Positions 24,380 to 33,456 of a stretch of DNA of 64,000 bases are shown in pieces. The position numbers and the translations under genes are program-made. This stretch comes from Lachnospiraceae bacterium AC3007 (GTDB lineage Bacteria > Bacillota > Clostridia > Lachnospirales > Lachnospiraceae): contig JHYK01000011.1 in NCBI GenBank assembly GCA_000621405.1, positions 1 to 64,000 of the forward strand, written 5' to 3'. The notes below the pieces were generated by a model that searched no databases, was not told the origin of the DNA, and saw only the letters and a list, made by a program, of their open reading frames with translations. Each line of letters starts with the position of its first letter. The first letter of the stretch is position 1.

Positions 24380-24415
24380 ATGCAGTTCAAAGGAGAAGAG
24401 ATCACTGAAGAATAA
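24380..24415 (+). pseudogene. Truncated second precursor leader (11 codons)
   Basis: MQFKGEEITEE and a stop codon: the first 11 residues of the precursor leader, with AAAGGAA upstream. It is evidently a duplicate of the precursor start joined to the protease gene. The stop TAA is followed in the +1 frame by codons for NNALTVLLYMVGTD, the expected N-terminus of the protease. Confidence 0.75.
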
Positions 24416-24428
24416 TGCTCTGACCGTT

Positions 24429-26579
24429 TTGCTTTATATGGTCGGAACGGACCTGGAGAGAAAGCAGTTCAGTGAATCAGACTGTCTGCTTGAGATCATG
24501 GAAGGAATATCCACATTTAAAGGCTCGCATGGTATATCGTCGCCTGACGTGCATTTTCTTGTGCAGACAGGAGGCAGCTGCTTCGATCCGGCTGATTCTG
24601 TTACAGGAGGTGGAACGAAGTATGCCCGGATCAAACGTGAAGCAGCCTTTTTGGTCCGGGAAGGCAGGAGTGAGGATCCGTTATATCTGCGCCGTCTTCG
24701 AAGCATTAAGAAGATTCTGTGGGATCGTAATGAACGCTGGGAAATAACTGAGGATGCCGTGACACCCATGAAGGTTCAGCCGGCAGACGGCGGCAGGCAT
24801 CTTATGACGGAAAAGAACGAAAACGGATGCGTGTCAGAACTGCTCGATTTCGTACAGGAAGCAGCCTCTTCGTTTCCGGCCGATCAGTATATTCTTATAA
24901 TGTGCGGACATGGCGGCGGCCCGCTATGGGGCTTCGGTGAGGATGAGCGTAATGATGATGAGATGATCCTGCCGTCGGATATATGCCGCACTATCCCGTA
25001 TATCCTCTCTGCGACCGGGAAGAAGCTTGCTCTCGTATGCTATTCAAGCTGTTTCACTTCATGCCCGGAGAATCTGCTGGCATGGAAGGAGGGTGCACGC
25101 AGTTTTCTTTCCTCCGAGACAGATGCAGGGGTCAAAGGGTGGCTGTCGAAGGGGGTGATCAATACCCTTCTTGCGAGAGTTAACAGATGTTGTCCTCACG
25201 GTACGCTGACGGATGAGATATTTGATCACGGTGTGCTGCCTTCCGTTATTGATAAAGCCCTTTCTGATCACCTGTCAGCAGCAGTAAACGGGCAGATACT
25301 CTCTGCATTCAGTCTCAATGAAGTTAAGATCCATTCTTTCATAAAAGCCTACCGTGAATTTACGGGACCGATCACGAAGAGACTGTTTGAATCGCCCGTC
25401 GAAAGCTTTCGCGCCCTTATGCAGGCAAGACTTGATTCTCAGAAGATAGATGAATACAGTACGGACCTTGGATCATTTGCCGGTAAGATTGCCTCAAATC
25501 CCCGGTTTTCGAATGTTCCTGATCTTTTGCTGTTGATATCAAAGCTCATTGACAGTATCAAAGAGATGACGCTTGGAATAAGCATTACCCCGGATTTTGA
25601 TGAAGAAATATCCGGGGTTTTTGTTTTTCTCCCTGTAACTGATTCAACCACGATCAGTTCGAACTGGGAGAAATATCTGTCCGGTCTCAGAAAAAGTGAA
25701 AAAAACGGATCCGGCTTATGTGATGAGTTTGTCCCTCTTGCGGATGGGATCCTGACACTTGGAGGAGTTTTCTGCGCGATACGTGAAGCAGGAAGACTGC
25801 TGACGCAGCCCGGAAACGATGTGGATGAGATCGCAGCCAAGCTGCAGGCTGAAATACAAATATACGGACTGGCCGGGCTTGATGAAATAAAAAAACTTCG
25901 TGATCTTCCGGAGGTTCTGATGCATGATCATGCCCTCGGGCTTTTTGAGGAAGGAAGATATATTAATGCAAGGATCAGGTGCCGTTACAAAAAGCGGAAC
26001 GTAACCTTTACAAAAAACAGAGGACTTGGATATATTCCGGCCGATAATAGGGAAGAGGAAAATGATCCGAAATGGTTTTATGCAATTAAAGCTGACGGAA
26101 CTTCATTTCTGCTGCATGTATATGGATTATCCGGATCGAATAAATACATATCCACTGTTTCGGTCTTTACGGAGGAAAGCCTTCTATTGACGCCGGTGCT
26201 CGTAAAAGGGACAATGATGATGCTGTATATCCATTTTAAGGAAGGATCGGATACAGGACGGGTAACAAAAGCAGCATACTTTTCATTCGCTTCGGACAGC
26301 CTCGGAAAGCCGTTTGATCTCGACAAGTTAAAGGATGCAGATACACTTTACTTTCTCGGCTCGGTTTCTGAAGGCGAACGGTCTGAAATGACTTTTTTTG
26401 ACGATCGTCCGAAGGACTTTGTGATCGCAGAGGCTCCTTTATCAACGGAGCTTGTTTATAAAAGAGGGAGTATTGCAGATATTATACTTCCGGACTATTG
26501 TGAAAATGTAAGTATGATATCATGTATACATGATATATTTAACGGGTGTCAGGGGGACGTACCTTTTGACACCTTGTAG
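24429..26579 (+). CDS. Clostripain-family (C11) cysteine peptidase
   Basis: The 716-aa protein starts like C11 peptidases (TVLLYMVGTDLE, counting codons before the annotated start) and holds the catalytic dyad: His161 in ILIMCGHGGGPLWG and Cys208 in LALVCYSSCFTS. The usual FDACLM motif is altered around the Cys (Asp replaced by Ser). Residues about 350-716 form an accessory beta-rich region. It lies directly after the precursor gene, so leader removal is the likely job. Start is uncertain: TTG 24429, ATG 24438, or a frameshift from the 24380 leader copy. No signal peptide is seen. Its last residues and stop codon come from a hairpin repeat. Confidence 0.85.
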   Translation: MLYMVGTDLERKQFSESDCLLEIMEGISTFKGSHGISSPDVHFLVQTGGSCFDPADSVTGGGTKYARIKREAAFLVREGRSEDPLYLRRLRSIKKILWDRNERWEITEDAVTPMKVQPADGGRHLMTEKNENGCVSELLDFVQEAASSFPADQYILIMCGHGGGPLWGFGEDERNDDEMILPSDICRTIPYILSATGKKLALVCYSSCFTSCPENLLAWKEGARSFLSSETDAGVKGWLSKGVINTLLARVNRCCPHGTLTDEIFDHGVLPSVIDKALSDHLSAAVNGQILSAFSLNEVKIHSFIKAYREFTGPITKRLFESPVESFRALMQARLDSQKIDEYSTDLGSFAGKIASNPRFSNVPDLLLLISKLIDSIKEMTLGISITPDFDEEISGVFVFLPVTDSTTISSNWEKYLSGLRKSEKNGSGLCDEFVPLADGILTLGGVFCAIREAGRLLTQPGNDVDEIAAKLQAEIQIYGLAGLDEIKKLRDLPEVLMHDHALGLFEEGRYINARIRCRYKKRNVTFTKNRGLGYIPADNREEENDPKWFYAIKADGTSFLLHVYGLSGSNKYISTVSVFTEESLLLTPVLVKGTMMMLYIHFKEGSDTGRVTKAAYFSFASDSLGKPFDLDKLKDADTLYFLGSVSEGERSEMTFFDDRPKDFVIAEAPLSTELVYKRGSIADIILPDYCENVSMISCIHDIFNGCQGDVPFDTL

Positions 26580-26615
26580 TGCAAAAGTGTCAAAAGGTAC
26601 GTCCCCCTGACACCC
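26544..26615. repeat. Paired hairpin repeat, perfect 29-bp arms
   Basis: Left arm 26544-26572 and right arm 26587-26615 are exact reverse complements around a 14-nt loop. Each arm contains the GTGTCA-15 nt-TGACAC unit with the GGTACGTCCCCC core. The left arm encodes the last residues (GCQGDVPFDTL) and the loop supplies the stop codon of the protease gene. It may also act as a terminator-like structure. Confidence 0.92.
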
Positions 26616-26667
26616 ACAAGAGCAGGAAGCAAGGAACGCATGCGGGGAAGAATGAAAGGTGCAGACC

Positions 26668-27144
26668 ATGTTCAGGGAAATGAGAAGGTTTAAGCAGCAG
26701 ATCAGCGAAGATGAGTGCATAAGGATTCTTAAGGAGCAGCCGAGAGGGATCCTGTCCATGCACGGTGATGACGGATATCCGTATGGCATACCGATGGATC
26801 ACTGGTACAGCGAGGCTGATGGATGTCTTTATTTCCATTGCGCAAAAGAAGGGAAAAAGATTGATTCGGTCAAAAGGAATGATAAGGTCAGCTACTGTGT
26901 GTATGATCAGGGCTTTCGACGGGAAGGCGAATGGGCGCTGAATATCAACAGTGTTGTGGTATTCGGCCGGATGCGCATCGTAGAGGATGAGGATAAAAAG
27001 CGCGAGATATGTACGAATCTTTGCCGGAAGTTTACGGATGATGAAGAGTTCCTTAAAAAGGAGATGACGAATGCTTTTCCCAGAGTATGCTGCCTGGAAC
27101 TGTCCATAGAGCATATGACAGGGAAGCTCGTGAACGAGTCGTGA
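26668..27144 (+). CDS. Pyridoxamine 5'-phosphate oxidase family (NimA-like)
   Basis: The roughly 158-aa flavoprotein shows the split-barrel pattern of NimA-like PNPOx-family proteins: MRRFKQQISEDECIRILKEQ, RGILSMHGDDGYPYGIPM, YFHCAKEGKKIDSVKRNDKV and INSVVVFGRMRIVED. Members bind FMN and may reduce nitro compounds or other acceptors; the substrate is unknown. ATG 26668 has AAAGG upstream; GTG 26659 is an alternative. The stop overlaps the next gene's GTG start. Confidence 0.88.
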   Translation: MFREMRRFKQQISEDECIRILKEQPRGILSMHGDDGYPYGIPMDHWYSEADGCLYFHCAKEGKKIDSVKRNDKVSYCVYDQGFRREGEWALNINSVVVFGRMRIVEDEDKKREICTNLCRKFTDDEEFLKKEMTNAFPRVCCLELSIEHMTGKLVNES

Positions 27145-27779
27145 GTGTCGAAGTGGGAGAATACGGCGATCCTGATGCAGGAATCGTCCTGATACAGCCG
27201 GTCGATGATCACGATCTTAAAGGGATCGAAAACGAGGTCGCTTTTATTTCTCCAAAATGCAATCGTTCATTTTGTTTGAAGGCGGTCAGGATACGTGACT
27301 GGAACAGCGATCTGTCGCCATGGGAGGCACCGGCGGTATTTGGCAGGACAGGCTTTGGCAGCGGCGCTGCAGCGACTCTTCATGAGTTGCTCGGGCTTTG
27401 CGGCGACAAAAACAGGACGTATTATCTTGGAGGATATTCGCTGGCAGGACTCTTTTCTTTATGGGCCGCTTATCAGACGGATGCTTTTGAGGGCATCGCG
27501 GCGGCTTCTCCTTCTATGTGGTTTCCCGGCTTTGCGGAATATATGAGAGAGAATGATATCAAGACCGGTAACGTGTATCTCAGTCTTGGGGACAGGGAGG
27601 AAAAGACGAAGAACCCTGTGATGGCGACTGTGGGCGACAGGATGCGCAAGGCGTATGACCTGCTGCAGCAGCGTAAGGTGAACTGTACACTTGAATGGAA
27701 CCCGGGCAATCATTTCAAAGATGCGGACATCAGGACCGCGAAAGCTTTTTCATGGGTGATGAACAATATACGGGGTTAG
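27141..27779 (+). CDS. Alpha/beta hydrolase-fold protein
   Basis: About 212 aa. The nucleophile elbow is GGYSLAGLFSLWAAYQ (G-x-S-x-A/G, Ser in YSLAG), with PSMWFPGF after it and a late GNHFKDADIRTAKAF giving the catalytic His. The layout resembles putative esterases/acyl-transferases of the esterase-D type. Start is GTG 27141, overlapping the TGA of the preceding gene, which implies translational coupling; a start further upstream lies inside the neighbour. Substrate unknown. Confidence 0.8.
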   Translation: MSVEVGEYGDPDAGIVLIQPVDDHDLKGIENEVAFISPKCNRSFCLKAVRIRDWNSDLSPWEAPAVFGRTGFGSGAAATLHELLGLCGDKNRTYYLGGYSLAGLFSLWAAYQTDAFEGIAAASPSMWFPGFAEYMRENDIKTGNVYLSLGDREEKTKNPVMATVGDRMRKAYDLLQQRKVNCTLEWNPGNHFKDADIRTAKAFSWVMNNIRG

Positions 27780-27806
27780 GTTTTATTGCAGGCTGAAGGA
27801 GGAACC

Positions 27807-28256
27807 ATGCGTTTCGTAGTACAGGTAGTATCAAAGTCTGATGTAAAGATCAATGGTGAGATAAAGGGGAGCATAGGCAGGGGCTTCATGGTCCTTGTCG
27901 GTGTCGGGCAGGAAGATAACGAAGCCATAGCTGATAAGATGGTCAATAAGCTCCTGGGACTAAGGATATTCCCGGATGAAAATGGCAAGACGAACCTGTC
28001 TCTTGCTGATGTAAAAGGAGAGCTCCTTCTGATCTCACAGTTCACACTGTATGCTGACTGCAGGAAGGGTAACAGACCTTCTTTTGTACGAGCCGGGGCG
28101 CCTGACGAAGCAAAAAGGCTCTATGATCATATTGTAGAAAAATGCCGTGAAAAAGTTCCCAAAGCAGATACGGGAGAATTTGGTGCAGACATGCAGGTAA
28201 GCCTTGTCAATGAAGGCCCTTTCACAATAATACTCGATTCGGATGAGCTGATATAG
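27807..28256 (+). CDS. dtd: D-aminoacyl-tRNA deacylase
   Basis: The 149-aa enzyme hydrolyses D-aminoacyl-tRNAs, protecting translation. Signatures: [20 protein letters not shown] at the N-terminus (usually RVxxASV), [20 protein letters not shown] (the SQFTL active-site loop) and [11 protein letters not shown], where the Gly-Pro pair completes the site across the dimer. Start ATG 27807 has GAAGGAGGAACC upstream; the longer frame is not needed. Confidence 0.94.
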   Translation: MRFVVQVVSKSDVKINGEIKGSIGRGFMVLVGVGQEDNEAIADKMVNKLLGLRIFPDENGKTNLSLADVKGELLLISQFTLYADCRKGNRPSFVRAGAPDEAKRLYDHIVEKCREKVPKADTGEFGADMQVSLVNEGPFTIILDSDELI

Positions 28257-28280
28257 ATGTGTATTCAGGATCAAAAATAA

Positions 28281-28326
28281 CCCTGTGAAGGATGACCGGT
28301 CATCCCCCACAGGATTGTTTTTTTTG
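28281..28326 (+). terminator. Intrinsic terminator after dtd
   Basis: CCTGTG/CACAGG closes a stem that continues with the palindrome GGATGACCGGTCATCC, followed by ATTG and eight T residues. Confidence 0.85.
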
Positions 28327-28346
28327 AAGGAAGAGAGGATAAAAAT

Positions 28347-28748
28347 ATGGTGTTAGAACCGGAACAAATGAAGATATCTCCTATGCCTAAAACGTGGATA
28401 CTGGATCTGGACGGAACACTGGTGGTACACAACGGGCCTTATATGCTGGGAAAGGATGAATTCCTGCCCGGCGCACGTGAGTTTCTCGATTCCATACCAC
28501 GCAGGGACATGATCATCCTGCTTACGGCGAGGAACGATTATGAAAAGCCCCACACGATGAGATTTCTTAAAGAAAATAATGTAAGGTATGACCATATAAT
28601 TTTTAATGCAGGAGAAGGCGAGCGTATCATGATCAACGACATGAAGCCGGACGGACTGGTTACCGCTTATGCCGTAAATACGCAAAGGGATCGCTTTTGC
28701 CGGACGGAATTTATCACCGATAATACTCTGGGTACCAGATATGACTGA
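28347..28748 (+). CDS. HAD-family phosphatase
   Basis: The 133-aa small HAD-like protein has motif I WILDLDGTLVVHNG (nucleophile Asp and acid Asp), motif II in MIILLTARND and a likely motif III/IV Lys in MKPDG. It lacks a large cap domain. Reaction is phosphate ester hydrolysis with unknown substrate. ATG follows GGAAGAGAGGATAAAAAT. The 3' end overlaps the next gene by 8 nt. Confidence 0.85.
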   Translation: MVLEPEQMKISPMPKTWILDLDGTLVVHNGPYMLGKDEFLPGAREFLDSIPRRDMIILLTARNDYEKPHTMRFLKENNVRYDHIIFNAGEGERIMINDMKPDGLVTAYAVNTQRDRFCRTEFITDNTLGTRYD

Positions 28749-29622
28749 ACTTTTGAGCGATCATCTGCGCAGCGTATTCGGCTGCAAAGTGTATAAGATC
28801 GCGCTGAACGGAGGCTTTACCTGTCCTAACCGTGACGGTACTGCGGGGACCGGCGGATGCATCTTCTGTTCCGAGGGCGGCAGCGGAGAGTTTGCAGGTG
28901 ATCCGTCCTGCAGCATCACAGAGCAGATAGAGCAGGGAAAGAAACTCGTTGCTGATAAAGAAAAGGACGGGAAATACATTGCTTATTTCCAGGCATATAC
29001 AGGTACATATGCGCCTGTCTGCAGGCTGAGGAGTCTTTATACCGAAGCTGTGGAGCATCCTGATGTCGTCGCTCTTTCTGTTGCGACAAGACCTGACTGC
29101 CTTCCGGATGAGGTGCTTGAACTTCTGACAGATATTAACCGGATCAAACCTGTGTGGGTGGAACTTGGATTGCAGACTATCCATGAAAGGACAGCAGAAT
29201 ATATACGCAGAGGGTATGATCTGAGTGCATATGATCGTGCGGTGTCAGCACTTCGGAAAAGAAATATTGAAGTAATCACTCATATGATCATAGGTCTTCC
29301 GGGAGAGAGCGTGGATGATATGCTCGCTACAGTTAGATACATCTGTGCCTCCGGCGCAACCGGTATCAAACTGCAGCTGCTGCATGTGCTGAAAGGAACA
29401 GATCTGGAGACTGAATACATTGCCGGCAGGGTCGATGTTCTTTCCGAGGATGATTACATAGATATCCTGAAAAAATGTGTTGAACTGATACCTGATAACG
29501 TAGTGATCCACAGGATGACGGGAGACGGGGACAAGAAGATACTGGTCGCACCGCTGTGGAGCAGAAATAAGAAACACGTGTGGAACCGGATCAGAAATGA
29601 AGTGCTGCGAGACATGTCTTGA
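28741..29622 (+). CDS. TIGR01212-family radical SAM protein (YhcC-like)
   Basis: The 293-aa protein matches the YhcC/TIGR01212 group: FTCPNRDGTAGTGGCIFCSE supplies the cluster cysteines (28, 40, 43) in the C-x11-C-x2-C spacing of this group. YFQAYTGTYAP, VALSVATRPDCL, WVELGLQTIHERT and VITHMIIGLPGESV are other hallmarks of Elp3-related enzymes. The reaction is not established. Start overlaps the HAD gene. Confidence 0.92.
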   Translation: MTELLSDHLRSVFGCKVYKIALNGGFTCPNRDGTAGTGGCIFCSEGGSGEFAGDPSCSITEQIEQGKKLVADKEKDGKYIAYFQAYTGTYAPVCRLRSLYTEAVEHPDVVALSVATRPDCLPDEVLELLTDINRIKPVWVELGLQTIHERTAEYIRRGYDLSAYDRAVSALRKRNIEVITHMIIGLPGESVDDMLATVRYICASGATGIKLQLLHVLKGTDLETEYIAGRVDVLSEDDYIDILKKCVELIPDNVVIHRMTGDGDKKILVAPLWSRNKKHVWNRIRNEVLRDMS

Positions 29623-29730
29623 AGAAATTGTCAGAGAAAAAGAGAAGGGATAGTGATCTAGTCCCGGCACTCGACTTACAGGCTGAAAATAAAGTATACT
29701 ACTTTATAAAAAAAACGGGAGAACTCAGAA

Positions 29731-31395
29731 ATGATAATCCATGCAGATCCGAATGAAATACCGGAAGCGATAAACTTCATACGTGATACCCTTAAGGAAA
29801 AGAAGATAGCGGGCAAGGACGTGGCTATAACCGCCCTGCGAGCGGAAGATATCATAGGCGCTATGATCCGGCATGCGGCTAAGCCGGATGAGAAGATCGG
29901 CATCAATGTCATAGTGAGCTTCGCGAAGATGGAAGTGCGCATCAGCGCACAGGGAGACGAGTTTTCCATGAATGAGCTGGCTTCGGCCTGGCAGATGGAA
30001 CTCGATGACGAGAGTGATGCAGAGAGCAAGTCCGTTATCACGGATCTGTACAAGCGTGTCTTCGGAAGCAGTGTCTCCCTGAAGAACAGCAGGGGCGTCA
30101 ACAAAGCGGTGATCACAGTCACCAAATCCAAGTATCGTCAGCTCTATCTGACTCTGGGCGCTCTGGTTGCCGGTATCCTTACAGGCATAATACTGAAGAT
30201 GTGTTTCCCTGCTGCTCTGGGTGAGACATTGACCAAGAATCTCTTATCTCCGGTCAATACCATGTTCCTGAATGCACTGAAGATGGTAGTGGCGCCGCTT
30301 GTCTTATTCTCCATCGCATCGAGTATCGCGGATCTCGAAGACATGCGCACGCTCGGGCGTATAGCGGGGAAGGTCATGGGCAGTTATTTCGTGACTTCCA
30401 TGATAGCCATCCTCATCGGTATCGCCACGTGGCATATCTTTCCCATAGGTAATACGGTTCTCAAGGAAGCAGTATCGAGCGAGGCGGCTGCAGCCACCAT
30501 CGCCAAAGGAGAGGGAGTCTCCACCTCAGTCATAGATACGATCGTGGGTATCATACCTGCAGACATCATCAATCCGTTCCTGTCGGCTGATATGCTTCAG
30601 ATCATTTTTATCGCTGTCATGGTAGGTGTCGCGTGCGGCCTTCTCTCGGACAAGATAAGCTGCTTTAAGGAAGTCTTAAGTGACGGTTATCAGATATTTT
30701 CCAGGATCACTACTCTCATCATCAGCGTGATGCCCATCGCCATCTTCTGCGCTATGGCCAAGATGGTGCTGGCAATGGATCTGATGTCTCTTCTTTCCGT
30801 ATTCACATGGGTGCCTACGATCTACTTCGGCGACATCCTGATGATGATCGTGTATGCGCTGATGATCCTTGTGGTAGGAAGACTCAATCCGCTCACGTTT
30901 TTCAAAAAGTATTATCCGGCGATGCTGGCGGCATTTACATTTGCGTCAAGTAATGCGGCGCTGCCAACATCCATGGAGACTGCCGGTAATTCTCTTGGTA
31001 TATCCAAGAAGATATATTCATTCTCGCTTCCGCTCGGAGCTACGATCAATATGGACGGAAGCTGTATCACACAGATGGTCAGTGCGCTGTTCATGGCAAA
31101 GATATTCGGGATACCGGTAAATGCTCCCGTGGTACTGACGCTTGCCATCACGGTCTTCGTTCTGTCGGTTGGCGCGCCGGGTGTGCCGGGCGGAGCACTG
31201 GTTTGTATTTCCCTGCTGGTACCTCAGATAGGCATTCCTGCCGAGGCGATCAGTCTGATCATGGGATTGTATTCGTTAGTCGGTATGATGCAGACCTGCA
31301 CGAATGTTACGGGCGATGCTGCTGTGACCTTGGTAGTGGCCCGTTCGGAGGGTATGCTCGACCGTGAAATATACGATAAGGGTGCGAAGAGTTAA
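29731..31395 (+). CDS. Dicarboxylate/amino-acid symporter with N-terminal ATPase-like domain
   Basis: Residues about 140-554 are a DAACS-family cation symporter: a YLTLGALVAGILTGIILKM helix, FASSNAALPTSMETA (re-entrant loop HP1), LPLGATINMDGS (NMDGT-like motif) and SVGAPGVPGGALV (HP2). Residues 1-135 are a soluble domain not part of ordinary symporters: EIPEAINFIRDTLKEKKIAG, ALRAEDIIGAMIRHA and VIVSFAKMEVRISAQGDEF resemble HATPase/RsbW-like folds. It could bind nucleotide or a regulator and control uptake (inference). Ribosome site GGGAG lies 10 nt before ATG. The second symporter gene begins 30 nt downstream. Confidence 0.88.
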   Translation: MIIHADPNEIPEAINFIRDTLKEKKIAGKDVAITALRAEDIIGAMIRHAAKPDEKIGINVIVSFAKMEVRISAQGDEFSMNELASAWQMELDDESDAESKSVITDLYKRVFGSSVSLKNSRGVNKAVITVTKSKYRQLYLTLGALVAGILTGIILKMCFPAALGETLTKNLLSPVNTMFLNALKMVVAPLVLFSIASSIADLEDMRTLGRIAGKVMGSYFVTSMIAILIGIATWHIFPIGNTVLKEAVSSEAAAATIAKGEGVSTSVIDTIVGIIPADIINPFLSADMLQIIFIAVMVGVACGLLSDKISCFKEVLSDGYQIFSRITTLIISVMPIAIFCAMAKMVLAMDLMSLLSVFTWVPTIYFGDILMMIVYALMILVVGRLNPLTFFKKYYPAMLAAFTFASSNAALPTSMETAGNSLGISKKIYSFSLPLGATINMDGSCITQMVSALFMAKIFGIPVNAPVVLTLAITVFVLSVGAPGVPGGALVCISLLVPQIGIPAEAISLIMGLYSLVGMMQTCTNVTGDAAVTLVVARSEGMLDREIYDKGAKS

Positions 31396-31425
31396 CATGG
31401 GATGATCAGGAAGGAGAAACAACTT

Positions 31426-32652
31426 ATGGAAGAAAAAAAGAAACTACCCCTTGCTACGCAGATTTTTATCGCACTTGTGCTGGGTATCATTGCAGGACTT
31501 CTACTGCAGAGTCACTCGGACATGGCAGATGCCTATATCAAACCTATAGGTACCATATTCCTGAATCTGCTGAAATTCATCGTGGTCCCGATAGTTCTGT
31601 TCTCGATAATGGCAGGCATTATCTCCATGAGCGATATCAGAAAGGTCGGATCCATAGGAATCAAGACGATAGTCTATTATATGTGCACGACCGCTGTCGC
31701 CATAGTGATAGGACTGGCAGGCGGCAATCTGTTCAAGGGGTTCTTTCCGATACTGGAGACATCAGATCTTACCTATGAGGCCTCGGAGGAGACGCCCTTC
31801 ATGGATACCATCGTAGGCATCTTCCCGTCTAACTTCATCGCTCCGCTGTCGGAGGCTACGATGCTGCAGGTCATCGTGATGGCTATACTGATCGGTTTTG
31901 CAGTCATCCTTGTCGGGGAAGAGGCAGCTCCCGCGGTAAAGGGCATCAACTCATTCAATGCGATATTCATGAAGTGTATGGAGATGATCCTGAAGCTGTC
32001 CCCCATCGGTGTATTCTGTCTGATCTGTCCAGTGGTAGCAGCAAACGGTGCAGCGATCCTCGGATCTCTTGCCATGGTGCTGCTGACAGCTTATATCTGT
32101 TATTTTGCGCATATGCTGATCGTATATTCTCTTGCAGTGAAGACTATGGGAGGAATGAGTCCGATCGAATTCTTCAAGGGACAGTTCCCTGCGATGATAT
32201 TCGCTTTTTCGAGTTCGTCGAGCGTAGGTACTCTGCCGATCAACATGCAGGGCTGTGAGAAGATGGGCGCGGACAAGGAGGTCACTTCTTTCGTCCTTCC
32301 TCTCGGAGCTACGATCAATATGGATGGTACAGCGATATACCAGGGAGTATGTGCGATCTTCATTGCAGCCTGCTACGGCATATCCCTGACACCGGCTCAG
32401 ATGCTGACCATAGTACTGACTGCAACTCTGGCTTCGATAGGTACTGCGGGAGTGCCCGGCGCCGGTATGGTCATGCTTGCCATGGTGCTGGCATCTGTAG
32501 GACTTCCTCTTGACGGTATAGCTCTTGTCGCAGGTGTGGACAGGATATTCGATATGGGCAGGACTGTCGTAAACATCACCGGTGATGCATCCTGCGCGCT
32601 TATCGTATCAAATCTGGAAAGAAAGAAAGCTCAGAAGAAGAGTGCTGCGTGA
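31426..32652 (+). CDS. Dicarboxylate/amino-acid:cation symporter
   Basis: The 408-aa DAACS-family transporter of normal length has LPLATQIFIALVLGIIAGLL as first helix, IFAFSSSSSVGTLPINM (HP1 Ser-rich loop), VLPLGATINMDGTAIYQG (NMDGT substrate/cation motif) and GTAGVPGAGMVMLAM (HP2). It takes up C4-dicarboxylates or acidic amino acids with Na+ or H+. ATG 31426 has AGGAAGGAG upstream. Its paralogue with an extra N-terminal domain is the adjacent upstream gene. Confidence 0.94.
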   Translation: MEEKKKLPLATQIFIALVLGIIAGLLLQSHSDMADAYIKPIGTIFLNLLKFIVVPIVLFSIMAGIISMSDIRKVGSIGIKTIVYYMCTTAVAIVIGLAGGNLFKGFFPILETSDLTYEASEETPFMDTIVGIFPSNFIAPLSEATMLQVIVMAILIGFAVILVGEEAAPAVKGINSFNAIFMKCMEMILKLSPIGVFCLICPVVAANGAAILGSLAMVLLTAYICYFAHMLIVYSLAVKTMGGMSPIEFFKGQFPAMIFAFSSSSSVGTLPINMQGCEKMGADKEVTSFVLPLGATINMDGTAIYQGVCAIFIAACYGISLTPAQMLTIVLTATLASIGTAGVPGAGMVMLAMVLASVGLPLDGIALVAGVDRIFDMGRTVVNITGDASCALIVSNLERKKAQKKSAA

Positions 32653-33406
32653 ATATCTGATAATCTGCCCGCTTGTATTCATAGCGGGATTCATAGATGC
32701 TGTTGCGGGAGGCGGTGGACTGATATCGCTTCCCGCTTATTTCTTAACCGGTATACCCGTACACAGCTGTGTGGCGACCAATAAGATGAGCGCTTTCATG
32801 GGTACATCCGTCACTACGGCGAAATTCGCGAAGGATGGCTTTATCCCGTGGAAGACAGCGGTGTTTTGCATACCGTGCGCTTTCCTGGGATCTGCCATCG
32901 GCGCAAATGCGGCGCTCATGATACCCGACACGGTATTCAAGATGGTGCTGATCGTCATCATTCCTCTGACCGGTATACTGATCCTGACAAAGAAGGACAT
33001 ACTGAGTCCGAAGAAATCATTTTCGGAAAGAACTACGGTCGTGATCTGTGCGTTGAGCTCCCTGCTGATCGGGGTGTATGACGGGTTCTACGGACCCGGC
33101 ACGGGGACTTTCCTGCTGCTGATGCTCGCAGGCGTCGCGGGCATGGAACTGACAAGGGCGAACGGTCTTACAAAGGCCGTGAACTTTTCCACCAACCTGT
33201 CGGCGCTTGTTGTATTCCTGGCGAAGGATCAGGTCATCCTGCCTTTAGGTATCACAGCCGGTCTTTTCAATATTGCAGGCAACTATATCGGAGCGACACG
33301 CTTTGAGAAAAACGGCGCAAAGATCGTGAAGCCCATTATGATAGCGGTGCTGACGGTTTTCTTTATCAAGCTTGTAGTCGAATGGGCTACGGGAGCGGGG
33401 GCGTAG
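32642..33406 (+). CDS. TauE/SafE-family membrane exporter
   Basis: About 254 aa with eight hydrophobic segments and the family motifs FIAGFIDAVAGGGGLISLPA near the N-terminus and LIGVYDGFYGPGTGTFLLLM in the second half, which form the internal repeat of TauE/SafE proteins. Members export sulfite or organic sulfonates. Start is most likely GTG 32642 overlapping the upstream gene by 11 nt; the longer frame starts inside it without support. Confidence 0.88.
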   Translation: MLREYLIICPLVFIAGFIDAVAGGGGLISLPAYFLTGIPVHSCVATNKMSAFMGTSVTTAKFAKDGFIPWKTAVFCIPCAFLGSAIGANAALMIPDTVFKMVLIVIIPLTGILILTKKDILSPKKSFSERTTVVICALSSLLIGVYDGFYGPGTGTFLLLMLAGVAGMELTRANGLTKAVNFSTNLSALVVFLAKDQVILPLGITAGLFNIAGNYIGATRFEKNGAKIVKPIMIAVLTVFFIKLVVEWATGAGA

Positions 33407-33456
33407 GAGGAGTTTGGCTGAGGGTGGAGCTGGAGTGGATGACTCCGGAAAGAATC

